Notes under the pieces: model-generated
Seen by the model: only the letters and a program-made list of their open reading frames with translations
Databases searched by the model: none
Told to the model about the DNA's origin: nothing
In this document: one piece after another, positions 11,283-22,081 of the stretch
Numbering within the stretch: the first letter of the stretch is position 1
Layout of the letters: every line of letters begins with the position of its first letter
Assembly (NCBI GenBank): GCA_001931875.2
Contig: MSJH02000556.1
Location: forward strand, 124,001 to 188,000
Source of the DNA: Byssochlamys sp. IMV 00236
Lineage: Eukaryota > Ascomycota > Eurotiomycetes > Eurotiales > Thermoascaceae
Reading direction: 5' to 3'
Length of the DNA: 64,000 bases
Translations under genes and position numbers: made by a program

Positions 11283-12823
11283 ATGGCGCGCTGCTCCAGA
11301 ATACGTGTTCCTACCATCCATTTTCTCTTCCCACTCAAGATCCTCCAAGTCTCAAATGCATTATCGCTCCCGCCATCCATTTGCCGCCTTCGGAAGCTTG
11401 GCTTTGGCTCGCTCTCACAGCTGAGCTCCACCGCCTATTCGTCGACAGAAATGTCGCGCGATGAAAGTGCAACAGACCGTTCTTGCAAGTACAACTGGAT
11501 TGATGGTGCAGAGTCACTTGAGAAATACAAACCCGGCGGCTATCATCCTATCGTGATAGGGGATATATTACACGAGCGATACCGCATTGTAGACAAGCTA
11601 GGTTTTGGCGGCTATTCGACTGTTTGGCTCGCCCAGGACACTCACTTAGGGCGCTACGTTGCTATCAAAGTCGGCATCGCAGACGCACTTGCGCATGAAG
11701 TCAAGATTCTTCGAGTTCTATCTGCACCACTGCCGTCACTGTCATCCTTACACCCAGGGCGCAATTCGATCTCTTTTCCTCTTGACGAATTCAAGTTGCA
11801 TGGTCCAAATGGAACACATCCATGCTACACTATGATTCCCGCACGATGCAATCTCAGAGAGGTCTCTTTCAGTCGCCTATTTCCTATTGAGGTTACTCGG
11901 GCGCTATCAGGTGGACTTACGCTGGCTCTTGCGTATACTCATTCAAGAGGCTATGTTCATGGAGGTTTGTCATGGCGATGGTTGCAACTCTGGTTCTATT
12001 CAGCTAACACCCGTGGCATCTCTACCTAGACGTTCATCTCCGCAATGTTCTAGTCAAACTCCCATCAAGCTTCGATCAGCTTTCGGTTGAGCAACTGTAT
12101 GAAAAAAACGGTGAGCCTGAGACAATCCCCATAACACGATACGACGGAGAACCGCTTCCGCCCAACATCCCGACGACGGCAGTAATACCGCTCTACCTTG
12201 GCAAAGACGCGGAAGAATTCTCATTATCAGATGCGCGCGTGCTTCTCAGTGATTTTGGTGAAGCATTTGCCCCGGCGTCAGAGTTTCGTCGTGGGGAAGA
12301 TTGCCATACCCCGCTGGCTATGCGGCCCCCTGAAGCCCGATTCGAACCGCAGACCGCGCTCTCTTATTCAGCAGATATTTGGAGTCTGGCCACAACAATC
12401 TGGGAGATTCTTGGCATGAAGGCCATTTTCAACAGCGAGTTTGCGACTGCGGATGAGGTAGTGTCTCAGCAAATCGATGTGCTTGGACCCATGCCCTCAA
12501 GCTGGTGGAAGCGCTGGGAAGAACGGAGCCAATTTTTCGATGAGAATGGGCATCCAAAGGAGGGTCGGTATGTGTGGCCTCCGATTGACAAAGCATTTGA
12601 GGAAGGTGTGCAGATGTATCGACGGAAACGTAAAGTAGGTGAGTTTGATGAGGAAGAATCGGCCGCCATTCTTGACTTAATGCGCCGAATGCTGGCATTT
12701 CGGCCGGAAGAGCGACCAACAGCTGAAGAGGTCCTTCAGTCCGAGTGGATGCTCAAGTGGGTGTTGCCTGATTTCGAGCGGAGTTTAAAATCAACCTCTT
12801 TGGAAAACTCCAAGGAGACATGA
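11283..12823 (+). CDS. SRPK-type serine/threonine protein kinase
   Basis: Two exons (11283..11964, 12030..12823; intron GTTTGT...CCTAG, phase 1) give 491 residues. Kinase motifs in order are the glycine loop GFGGYSTVW, VAIKV (catalytic Lys), EVKIL, the catalytic loop HGDVHLRNVL rebuilt across the splice, LSDFGEA (Mg2+ loop) and MRPPEA in place of APE. The N-lobe leads straight into a long insert of the kind seen in fungal SR-protein-kinase-like families. The first about 55 residues are basic and hydrophobic and could be a mitochondrial leader, or translation may start at MSRDES (11451). Fungal genomes carry many such SRPK-like genes in variable regions. Substrate unknown. It sits between two direct copies of a noncoding block. 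Confidence 0.85.
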
Positions 12824-13474
12824 ATGCCCGTAACTACTCAATAGTCCACCACTCTCAAACCGACAAGCCATGTATAGAGCTAATGACGCGACTTAGTATT
12901 GAGCGCCCTGTCTCCACAGCCCATCCTAGTACAAGGGCCGTGACGTTCGAACGTGCACCACTGGTACTTGACCGGTTTTAATCCGTAGAGTTATATCAAT
13001 GCTACTGACAACTAGTTCCGTTGATGCCTCGAGCTGAAGCGCCCTGTATATCATTATCGAATGAAGGAATCAGGATGGCTTCGAGAATTCCAGTGCGAAA
13101 GCGGTGGGCATCTTGTGCAGGAGTTTCATATCGCAGTAATTCCACTGGCCATCGTGGTGATTTTGACCCAAGCGGTCCAATACTATAATTACATTGAGAG
13201 ACAAATATCTTCCAGACAGGAGGAACTGTGACTAATACTACTAAAGGGAAAGAAGCAGTAGCACTGGAGAAGATTATTATAGCTGACGAGCGATACCCTA
13301 TACAACTGATGGGACAAAATATTAACCCAGTGGGTGGCCTAGCTGTGGTTGTGTGTCCAACATTGAACTATCACTGCTGCCATAAATTTGGCTCCAAGTT
13401 ACTTGCTCTTTATTCGTGCCTGAAGCTTTAACTTCTTGGTGCAGCTCTAAATGGTATATATCCGCCCTCCTAGG
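12824..13474 (+). other. Noncoding stretch between the kinase and repeat copy 2
   Basis: One 67-codon frame (13228-13431) has no recognisable features. I see no other coding or RNA signal. Confidence 0.4.
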
Positions 13475-14427
13475 TTATGGAGAACCTGACCAGTCACGTT
13501 AGACATCGCTCATCTTCCACCAACGAACACCACTTATTAGGTGGATTTACCTCCTGAGTTTCCAAGGGGAAAGACATACGACGGCTCGTCAATGGAACCG
13601 GGTCGATCCTATTCAATCCGATATTGTCCGATCTTGCTCTCTCTAACCTTTCTCATCAGGCGAAATGCTGTAAAAAGTCTAGCGACAAACCTGGGAAGTG
13701 TAAGTTGACCTCACGCCTTAAGTAGTGGGGGAAACAGTTGTATCTAGCCAGTTGTATTGAGCAATCACTCTCTATCAGAAAATTCTGGCTGCTTTTTCGC
13801 GCCCTTTACCACTTTCTTTTGTGCTCTCTGTTTGAAAAATCATATTATGAAGGGTATCACGCTACTTTCCACAAACTACTTTGATATTAATAGTTCGCAT
13901 CGTAGCTGATACAAGCCAGAATAATCTCTGCCAGAAGAGCAATTCAGCGAAATAAAAGGACAGTAATATCGGACTGGAGGCCCACGTGCAATGTTCGGTA
14001 GGGACCGGAAGTTAATGAAAGGGGCGGCGATAAGTGCAGGATAATAGGATAGGAAGAGGGAAGCAAAGGGAAAGAGGCGGGAAAAGCGACATTAGGTCTT
14101 TTATGTTGATGTTAAGCAGTTAAAATCTGATTCCAAATATTCAAGGAGTATTCAAAGCCGACTGTATAACCGGAAACTAGGAATCATAAGGCAGAGTTTA
14201 TCTTCCTGAAAGATTTGCTTCTCATCTTTTATTCTAAAATTATCCTTTTGTCTATTCTGAGGGTCCTCGTCGCTCTGCCTTCCAAAAAAGTATGCCTTTG
14301 AGCTGGTGACGGCCCCTAGCGATGGCCCCAAGTGATCATCATGATAGCCCTGATATTAGTATATACACTCCACATGTGCACTTGGAACTAACCCGTGTAG
14401 GGTTGAAAATATAGGGATTGAGTTCTG
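13475..14427 (+). repeat. Direct repeat block, copy 2 (right of the kinase gene)
   Basis: This block is collinear with 10794-11228 in the same orientation. It matches at 13475-13640 and again at 14110-14427, separated by about 470 bp absent from copy 1. That extra segment ends in a purine-rich run (about 14035-14095) and encodes nothing visible. Copy 2 lies upstream of the intact secreted-protein gene. Confidence 0.75.
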
Positions 14428-15076
14428 CGCTGACCCGTCCCTGAAAGGGCTTCTGAACCCTAAACACCATAATCCACTGCTGAGGTAGTATCAAGGGATC
14501 GCCTTTATGGATCCCCACCTTGAACCAACACTTAAAGGTCGCTGGCAATTAGATACGAAGCTCCAGTCCGTCTATATGTCTGAAATAGCTCTTATTAATC
14601 CGCCTTGATTCAAACAGAGATATTAACAAGGTTCTCTCCGAGAATGAAGACGCCCCCACGTAGGATCCTGATCATTGTGGGTCGAGATTTCGCTTTACGT
14701 GCTTTTGCTTAAGCATCCTGCTCTTGTTTCAGCTGGTTTATCTTTCTACTATAAGTTCTGAGTTGATTAGAGGCCGATCCTGATGCAACATGGGGGCTAG
14801 GCAGTCGAAGGATCAGGACGACGCTGTCCCATATAACTAGCTCTTCATGGGTCAGAGTGGACGTACGTGGAGACCAGACATCACGAAATCAGTAAATCAG
14901 TAAATATCTCACTGAAAAGTGTGAGGTGAGAGTCGGATCTAGACATTACTCATGCAACATCCTGCTCAGGTATTTTACCAGCGAGAATGCCATGAAAGCA
15001 TGCTTCTTGATTCCATGAACATTTTAACCCTGTGAACTTTGCTTTCAACCTACTTCATCAATATAATCCCTCGACG
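14428..15076 (+). other. Upstream region of the secreted-protein gene
   Basis: No gene is visible. The segment ends in the presumed promoter and 5' leader of the secreted-protein gene. An upstream in-frame ATG at 15032 exists. Confidence 0.4.
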
Positions 15077-15775
15077 ATGCATCTCGCAACTCTTGTCTGT
15101 TTCTGTATCTCCGCTGCCTCTGCAGTGAAGCATTATGGCTTGACGCCCACCGAGGACGTGAAGAATATGGTCGAATATCACGCCCGGGCATTGTCGGCAA
15201 ATGATATGAATATAAACCTCACCTCTTTGTTCACGACAGACAGTCAGAATTTCCATGATGGAGCCGATTTTCTGGCTGCGGAGCTCGGTATCTTCAACAA
15301 GACTATCGCCGACGTTTTCCCACAGCATTCATTCAAGATTGGAAACAGCTCCCTTCAAGCCAGAAGTGCTATCAACGGTCAATGCCAGGGCCATGGCAAC
15401 ATTGAAGATAATCTGAGCAGCAATCAGATTACGGCCGTGTGTGCAGCTATGACTTCAGCTGCAGTTGGTGGTGTAACCGGACTTATTGGTGTCGTTGATA
15501 GCAAGGTTTGCGTTGAGGCTGGTACTGGCCATCCACTACCTTCATGCAAGAGTATTTTCGCGATCATCAATACTTCTGGTGTAACATTCACTAGTATCAC
15601 GGTCAATACCTATTGCCCTCAGTTCCTCAGTTTCTTTGTGGCGTGCCATGGCGCTGATGCAGAGGCCACTGCAAGCAGCGACAGTGCCTTGGAGTTGACT
15701 GGATTCAACTCTCAGAAGAACTACAACTGCCAGGGCCCCCATCCGAATGAGAAATGTATCGAGACGTCCGCGTGA
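15077..15775 (+). CDS. Small secreted cysteine-containing protein of unknown function
   Basis: The single-exon frame is open from ATG 15032. The ATG at 15077 is preferred because it begins directly with a signal peptide (MHLATLVCFCISAASA), giving 232 residues. The mature part has several Cys and N-glycosylation sequons (NLTS, NKTI, NSSL, NTSG). A Gly/Ala/Val-rich segment, AAVGGVTGLIGVV, lies in the middle and could be membrane-active or a structural core. No domain is recognised. A 31-bp piece of this gene is duplicated near 11.2 kb. It could be a cell-wall protein or an effector-like protein; this is not determined. Confidence 0.7.
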   Translation: MHLATLVCFCISAASAVKHYGLTPTEDVKNMVEYHARALSANDMNINLTSLFTTDSQNFHDGADFLAAELGIFNKTIADVFPQHSFKIGNSSLQARSAINGQCQGHGNIEDNLSSNQITAVCAAMTSAAVGGVTGLIGVVDSKVCVEAGTGHPLPSCKSIFAIINTSGVTFTSITVNTYCPQFLSFFVACHGADAEATASSDSALELTGFNSQKNYNCQGPHPNEKCIETSA

Positions 15776-16201
15776 AAGCTTGCTGCTATATGCATGGCCC
15801 TATAGCATATATACTACTTGCGAAGCCCATCAAACTGTCAGTTGTGCGAACAAAGTTCCTAGGGACTCAGTATCTTGGATACGTACATACACTCTTTTGT
15901 ATATAACAAACAGGGAGGCATCTCAGAGATGGCATCCTAGACAATAACAGAAACTTCTTTAAAATTTTTGCAATGAACGCAGACACCCGCTTTAGCCACG
16001 AGACCACGGCTATTCTTCATCATTTTAGTCCATGATGCAATCATAAAGCAACAATCGGTAGCTTCAGGGCCATCGTTCAAGACTCCATGCTGGCCACGGG
16101 GAAGATTTGATAATGCAGCACACGCAGCTCAATACGTATGCTTACTGCGATCATAATAGCTTATGCTAGGTGTCAAGTCTCATCCTTGATTCCAGTTTCA
16201 C

Positions 16202-16462
16202 TTATTCGCGAAGACGATCTTGGAGCTTCCGGTACAGAAAATTAAATAAAGTAAAAAATGATGCGTAAATCCCACACTGAAGGTAAAAATTGTCGGACTT
16301 GAAGAAGGAGTCTCGAACATAGATGGTGACCATGAGAGTCAAATAGTTAATCACAAGTGTCACTGCAAAACCTCTCCATGAAAAACCTTGCGGCCTGGGA
16401 GGCTGAGCATGAGTTGGAGAGACAGAACTGCCACTGTCTTCGGTCTTCATATTGCTAGACAT
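16202..16462 (-). CDS. Small two-helix membrane protein, hypothetical
   Basis: An 86-residue frame starts MSSNMKTED. An upstream Met at 16498 adds 12 residues. It has a polar, Ser/Pro-rich N-terminus followed by two hydrophobic segments (about FAVTLVINYLTLMVTIYV and YLQCGIYASFFTLFNFLY) and a basic tail. The composition looks protein-like, but no family is recognised and no intron is needed. Transcription would run toward the secreted-protein gene. Confidence 0.45.
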   Translation of the reverse strand: MSSNMKTEDSGSSVSPTHAQPPRPQGFSWRGFAVTLVINYLTLMVTIYVRDSFFKSDNFYLQCGIYASFFTLFNFLYRKLQDRLRE

Positions 16463-17864
16463 GATATTGCAACACGATTTATGTACTAAATCAAGCACTG
16501 GGGTGTTAATTAAATGTTTTCGAGTCGTTCATTTGAACAAAATGAATATGTGTTTCCTACCTATACCCAAGTCCAAGAAGTACCTCCTATTTCACTTATA
16601 TTCCGAGTTGGGGGCTTGTAGACAGTGTGAAGGATATCGTTCAAAGAAGAGTATAGGACCTCACAGGAGATATCAGATAATACTTCCAGTGTCAAAGAAC
16701 ATAGACGGTCTCGGTGTGGATGCAACAATAAACTTCTAAGGCTGCTGCTGGGGGTCACGGTCGGATTATATATACCGTACCAGAGCGGACGGTTTAGGGT
16801 ACCGTGACCATAAGTAACCCGGGGACACGTGCCTGACCGCCCTAAACAAAACCAAAAATGCCGCAAAGCAGCAGTTAACATTATTCGGTCCAACTGGTCC
16901 CCACTAACGCACGAAACATGCAGGGCTAAGAGCTATATGTATTTGATTAGATACGAAGCGTTGAGGATTAAGTCATTGCTGAATGATTACTGAGCGATCA
17001 CCGAGCGGTCCACTACTTAGGTAGCGGAAGGGGCCAGTTCCACGGCCTGCTCAACCGAAGTGCGATTAACCCGCGGTCTGATGAACATAGCTGGCTGTCA
17101 AGATCCCAGCACTGGCCGTATAGGTAAATATATTCCCTCACTCGAGGAGCCAGCAGCGAGATATTGATTGTAGAAGCCGATATATTTGATAGCCTTAGCA
17201 CTAAGTGACTTTGTAATGGAACTGCCGTCATTAGAAGGAACTAATCTATCGCCGTATTTCGGAGACTCCCTACTAGCTAGGGAACACTTAGCGGGACGAG
17301 TCAGCCAGAATATTCCTGGACCATCTGTCAGTTCTAAGGTTGATTGAATAGGATCATTCCGAGAAAATCGACCATGCGGGATTTACCTATCCCTGAACTG
17401 AATCTTCGTTGTTCTCTTCCTGAGCAATTGTTACATTAAGCTGGTTCATTATTAGCACTGAGAATCAATGCTTCCATGGGGATTGGTGTGTATATGTGAG
17501 TTGCTGGGTATACAGCGGTTAGGATCTGTAGCCACTAATTTGCAATAATATCGCTGTTAGCAGTGGATGTTGCCGAATCACAATTGAGATGAAAGTGTCT
17601 ATGTTCGAAGCTGTTAGATGAACTATTTTGAATTCACTAGAGTATTAGGTTCAAACGTAGGAATCTAGAATTCAATTTTACAGTTTAGAAAGTCCAAGGA
17701 GAATTATTCTGATCTGTGTGAAACTGGGTACAAGTAGGTAGCTTTGTAATTTTGCTGCTGATTACATGGCTACTAAGTAGTATTGATAGTTCCGCACTTA
17801 TCTGCACTTTGCGATAGGTACTATCGCTAAAAACACACTTGTTTCATTGTGCATCTAGATCCTT
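16463..17864 (+). other. Noncoding stretch before the zinc locus
   Basis: Only short frames with no domain signal occur on either strand. A 110-codon minus frame at 16561-16893 lacks convincing composition. AT-rich sequence near 17480-17800 leads into the 3' end of the zincophore gene. Confidence 0.4.
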
Positions 17865-18895
17865 TCAAGTACAATGAACGTCTCCTCCCTCATGAGTGTG
17901 GCAGTTCTTTTAAAGTCAGCATGCACATAACTCTCACTAGGGCTTTTTGAGAACTTACAGGAGGTAGTTCAGATGTTGTTGATGGAGCTTCTGTGGTAGT
18001 ACTTGTGGCACTCGTAGTAACTGTGGGCTGAGCCTCATGACTATGGGTGTGCTCAGGACCCGGACATCCAACCCCAGGTACAGCGATGTCGTAAGCGTAA
18101 GACTCCAGGGCAAAGTACTGCAATGTGTCCGAGTTATGCGTCGAGAGAGATCCATTGTTGGCCGCTAGTTCAAGTGCTTCGTCATAATCACTCGAAAAAT
18201 GTTCAACCAAAGCTTGACCAACTGCTGGCATATGGTACAGTCGATGTAAAAGGTCGCCCGCCCAGAAGGTGTTCGTCTTAGAATCGGCGACATTGTATCC
18301 GAGTGCACACATAGTGGACAATGAGCGACGAGTTTCATAGCTGAGATCACAGATCACAGTTTCATCAGTAGCATTTTCTCCTCTCCAATGACCCCCGTAC
18401 CCTATAGTCCAAACATATTAGCATAAAGTCTTGCTTTCTCTATTCCAACCTCTATTCTTTTCCCTCGAGTTTATAAAAAGTTGATGCAAGATATAACTAA
18501 CCTTCCAAATCACAATTGCCATCTGGATTATCACAACGGAATAGGACTCCCCCTTTGTCGCCACTGATAATGACTTCATACGCTCCAATTGCTTCTAAGG
18601 AGGGCCTGTTACCGAAGTATTTCCTGTAGATCTCACTTTGGTTGCCCCAACGCAATATGTGATCTCTGGCATGGGACGCAAGATCAATTGTCTCTTCCAG
18701 CGCAATCTCTAGCTGGCGACGTTGAGTTGCATTGCAACTCAAGTGGATTGGATATTTAGTGACAGCACCTTCATTCCACGACGATTGACTGAATGGGAGA
18801 GCTTCCTTAGTTCCCCGTGCTGTAACAGGAGCTGGTGCCCCAGCTACTGTAGCAGCACTAGCAATGAGCAGGAGAATATTAGAGAGACTGATCAT
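17865..18895 (-). CDS. aspf2: Asp f 2 / Pra1-type secreted zincophore
   Basis: Three exons on the minus strand (18502..18895, 17959..18401, 17865..17906) give 292 residues. It starts with a signal peptide (MISLSNILLLIASAATVAGA). The body carries the family blocks LPFSQSSWNEGAVTKYPIH, ILRWGNQSEIYRKYFGNRP and FRCDNPDGNC, then HWRGENAT and NTFWAGDLLHRLYH. A Thr/Ser-rich linker with a HTHSHE stretch follows. The tiny third exon supplies the zinc-binding end CHTHEGGDVHCT and the stop. Without splicing the frame reads on into the intron and loses that motif. Family members bind extracellular zinc and, in pathogenic species, are allergens. The gene faces away from the ZIP transporter across a shared upstream region, as in the Aspergillus fumigatus aspf2-zrfC pair. 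Confidence 0.93.
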
Positions 18896-19126
18896 TGTGC
18901 CTCGGATATGAATGGAAGATGATTGACTTGGGAAAGGAAGGGGGGGGTTTAATCTTTTCAGGCAGGAAATGAACAAATATCCAGGTTACAACATGAGTAT
19001 AGGTCTTCCTTATATAGTTTCTGTTCCCTAAGGAATAGCTAGCCATTGATAAATACTATGACAAAACATGACTTTCGGGGAGAGGGGTTCCAGTGAAATC
19101 TCCCCGTTTTCATTATCTCATTTAGA

Positions 19127-19147
19127 CTTGGCAAAGCATGCCAAGGT
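19127..19147. promoter_or_regulatory. Inverted GCCAAG pair overlapping a CAAGGT core
   Basis: CTTGGC, seven spacer bases, then GCCAAG form a perfect inverted repeat. The right arm continues into CAAGGT, so a PacC-type and a ZafA-type core share bases. It lies about 230 bp upstream of the zincophore ATG and about 870 bp upstream of the transporter ATG. Confidence 0.5.
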
Positions 19148-19524
19148 ATACATTTTGTAGTTTCTGCGGGATATAAAGACACCTCTAATGGGGCTAGATA
19201 TCCTAACGTGCGCCCCATTTGGTGGCTTATGAGTCAAAAAACCTCTATCGTGGGTATTCATTCGCTACGGGTTTAGCAACCTTCAGCCGAAAAGAAGTTA
19301 AACTTACGAGGAGGGAAAAAAGATGAAGAGAGAGAGAGAAAGAAATGAGAACCTTGTTGGTCAGATATCTCCTCGATAATACTTCCTGCAATATAACTGT
19401 TATAATTGTTGTAATATGAAGCAGTAACAGATATCAATATCTACTGGAAGCTGCTGCAATCACTGATCGAAACCAACTTTATTGCGTAGCTTTTGTCCTT
19501 CTTGTTCATGTAACACATACGAGA

Positions 19525-19779
19525 TCATAGTGAGTATACTGAACCAACAGGTGCAAGTCTTCTAATTGTGCATTTCGGGAATCCCGCGCGCTGCTTCTTG
19601 GCGACAACACGCCAAGCCCTCCGCCCAACGCCAAGAGTCCCTCTAAGCATGAAATACTTCCTCCACTTCGAGTAGAAGATACAGGCTAGATACAGGCCGA
19701 AGATGCCAAGGATGTCCGCAATAAGGACCTTGGGAGTAAAGTGGTACTCAAAGGCCTCTAATGGCACCAGTTTGCTCAT
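19525..19779 (-). CDS. Possible small membrane protein inside the zinc-locus upstream region
   Basis: An 84-codon frame begins MSKLVPLEAFEYHFTPK. It has one clear hydrophobic helix (VLIADILGIFGLYLACIFY) and a long basic tail. It has no recognised family. Its position between two divergent promoters and its overlap with several GCCAAG and CAAGGT cores argue for caution: it may be a chance frame. Confidence 0.35.
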   Translation of the reverse strand: MSKLVPLEAFEYHFTPKVLIADILGIFGLYLACIFYSKWRKYFMLRGTLGVGRRAWRVVAKKQRAGFPKCTIRRLAPVGSVYSL

Positions 19780-20018
19780 TACTTTTTTTTTTGTTGCAGC
19801 CGGGCTTTGAAAGTCAATTTACGGCTCAGACACGACCTGGAAGCGTATTTAAATGGCAACTAACAAATTCTTTGTGGTAGGATATGTTGCCTTGTTCTCG
19901 AGAAATTCTTTTTGAAATAGTCTCGGCTACGACTCGACTGTATATATATATCCCATTTTCTGGCCGGTTTTGAGGGAAAAAAACATCATCGTGGTCTCTT
20001 ATTTTAGCTATCATTACC

Positions 20019-21712
20019 ATGGCTTTGCTTTCTTTTCTTGTTGTGTTGGTAGGGTTGAGTCTGGTAGCAACCCAAACAACATATACCGGATGCCATAATC
20101 ATTCCAACGTCGAGTGGTGTTACGGTCCGGATGGAGAAGAGACGCCGTTAGCGACATACACATTACCTTCTTCTTCTTCGACAGTGAATCTCCCTGTATC
20201 AGTTCCTGCTAGCACAACTACTACCGCCCAGACAGCTTCTGTGACAGGATGCCATAATCATGGGGCAGATATATACTGCATCAATGGGGCTGGGAAAGAA
20301 GTGCTCATCTCATTGACAGCCACACCAACGGGAGAACTTCCGGCGCAGTATACTGATTGTCATTCTCATGACACCGATATGTATGTGAATGAGACCTTTT
20401 GTGTATACTTTCATTAATCAGCCATAAACTTTACAGGTACTGCGTTAGCCCTGCTGGGGAGGACGTGCTGGTCGTTGACGAAGGAGCTGCATCTTCTGGT
20501 TCTAGCTCCAGCAAGGACGGTGAAGAATCATCATCAAGTGGACAGAATTGCCATTTTCATGCCGGTGTCGAGTCAGTCTTACCTCTTTTTGACCTTCAGA
20601 TTCATATACTGATTAGAGATATGTGTAGACACTGTGTTGGCGCCGGTCAGTCCGAATCCGAATCCGAATCTTCTTGTGAAGTCAGCCAACGAGACTACGA
20701 TGTTCCACTGAGAATTGGCTCCATTTTTGTGGTCCTCGTTACCAGCGCTATTGGAATTTTCGCTCCTGTCCTGTTTACAAAACTGTCTCTCAAGACGTTT
20801 AACACAGTGGTATCCGTTTCCATTAAGCAGTTTGGTACTGGTGTCATTATTGCCACCGCATTCGTTCATGTATGGTGTCCCCCGCAACTAAAAGAAGCAT
20901 GGAACTAACCAGTTTCACTTAAGCTCTATACTCACGCGTCCTTGATGTTTTCCAATGAATGCCTGGGTGAGTTGCAATACGAAGCAACCACTTCAGCCAT
21001 TGTGATTGCGGGTATCTTTATCGCATTTCTCACTGAGTACATCGGCCATCGAGTCGTATCCGCACAGTCGACCAAGGCCGAAAGCGCAGGACCTTCCGGA
21101 CATACTGCTGAAACTACTTCGGGAAATGAAACGCTCAAAGCTCCACCCGCCGTAGGTTCACAGTCTGGCCAGACACTCCTCCAATTAGGACATCATCATG
21201 GAACCTCCATGGACCCGACACTTCCCAACAGCAAGCTGTCAGTTCTTATCATGGAAGCTGGCATCCTGTTCCATAGCATACTGATAGGCCTCACTCTCGT
21301 CGTTGCCGGGGATTCATTTTACAAAACACTCCTGGTTGTGATTGTCTTTCACCAATTCTTTGAGGGCATGGCGCTCGGTGCCCGTATTGCGCTCTTGCCA
21401 GGCGCTATATTCCCATCGAAAGTTATTATGGGCACCGCATTTGCATTGATAACTCCCATTGGCATGGCAATAGGACTAGGAGTTTTAAATTCCTTCAATG
21501 GTAACGATGCGAGCACACTTATCGCGCTTGGAACACTGGACGCACTGTCTTCCGGGATACTGATATGGAATGGTGTTGTCGATATGTGGGCAAGAGATTG
21601 GATCATTGAGGGGGGACAGCTTCTTAGTGCAGATATACCAACGACACTCGTTGGTGGTTTATCTCTAGTAGCTGGGCTGATTCTGATGAGTGTGCTCGGA
21701 AAGTGGGCATGA
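20019..21712 (+). CDS. zrfC: ZIP-family zinc transporter, ZrfC-type
   Basis: Four exons (20019..20380, 20437..20571, 20629..20869, 20924..21712) encode 508 residues. The N-terminus is a signal peptide followed by an extracellular region with four CHxH-type zinc motifs (GCHNH, GCHNH, DCHSH, NCHFH), each followed about seven to ten residues later by a second Cys (WCY, YC, YCV, HC). The first two introns split the motif spacers. The ZIP core starts near IGSIFVVLVTSAIGIFAP. It includes FGTGVIIATAFVH joined to LYTHASLMF by the third intron, a His-containing variable loop (HHHG), HSILIGLTL and the HQFFEGMALGAR signature. ZrfC takes up zinc under alkaline, zinc-poor conditions together with the Asp f 2 zincophore. 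The long CHxH domain distinguishes it from ZrfA/ZrfB types. Confidence 0.93.
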
Positions 21713-22081
21713 ACACTGTAGGTATTTACAAAGGGGACTAGCTACTTCGTCAGCATTTTCTGGAATTTTTGATATTGGTGGCACTGTTGATATATCCTTT
21801 TGACTTATTTTATCAACATGACTGCCTTCCTCAATAAGCCTAGGTCTTATTTGCTTCCTGATGGTAGAAATCCGACGAATCTCTTGATATGGAGTATTGG
21901 GGCCGTCACATAACCCGAGCAGCGGTTTTATAGATAAACTCACGATTACACAATAACAGGAGCTTAATTAGCGGTGGATACAATAAACTGAAAAGGATAG
22001 AAGGATAGAAGTATCCTCTACTATACATACCACTAAACTTATGTATAATAAAATAATTATCGAGCTGCTTCTTCCATGCGA
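21713..22081 (+). other. 3' flank of the zinc transporter
   Basis: AT-rich sequence without a gene. It leads into a stretch of polymerase III relics. Confidence 0.4.

Larger units (their letters stand above)
18896..20018. promoter_or_regulatory. Shared divergent upstream region of the zinc locus
   Basis: The 1.1 kb separates two divergent start codons. A TATA-like run at 19941-19950 lies about 70 bp before the transporter ATG. A TATATAG at 19011-19017 could serve the zincophore on the other strand. GCCAAG or its complement, the PacC-type core, occurs at 19127-19132, 19140-19145, 19597-19602, 19611-19616 and 19705-19710. CAAGGT or ACCTTG cores, as I recall them for ZafA-type zinc regulators, occur at 19142-19147, 19351-19356 and 19727-19732. 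Low-zinc and alkaline induction is therefore inferred. Confidence 0.6.

Noticed and set aside
11152..11424. 90-codon frame covering the secreted-gene fragment
   Set aside because: Only a 31-bp segment has meaning; the rest of the frame runs out of frame into the kinase N-terminus.
17890..17958. Unspliced C-terminus of the zincophore
   Set aside because: It reads through a GTAAGT intron; splicing restores the His/Cys zinc-binding tail expected of the family.
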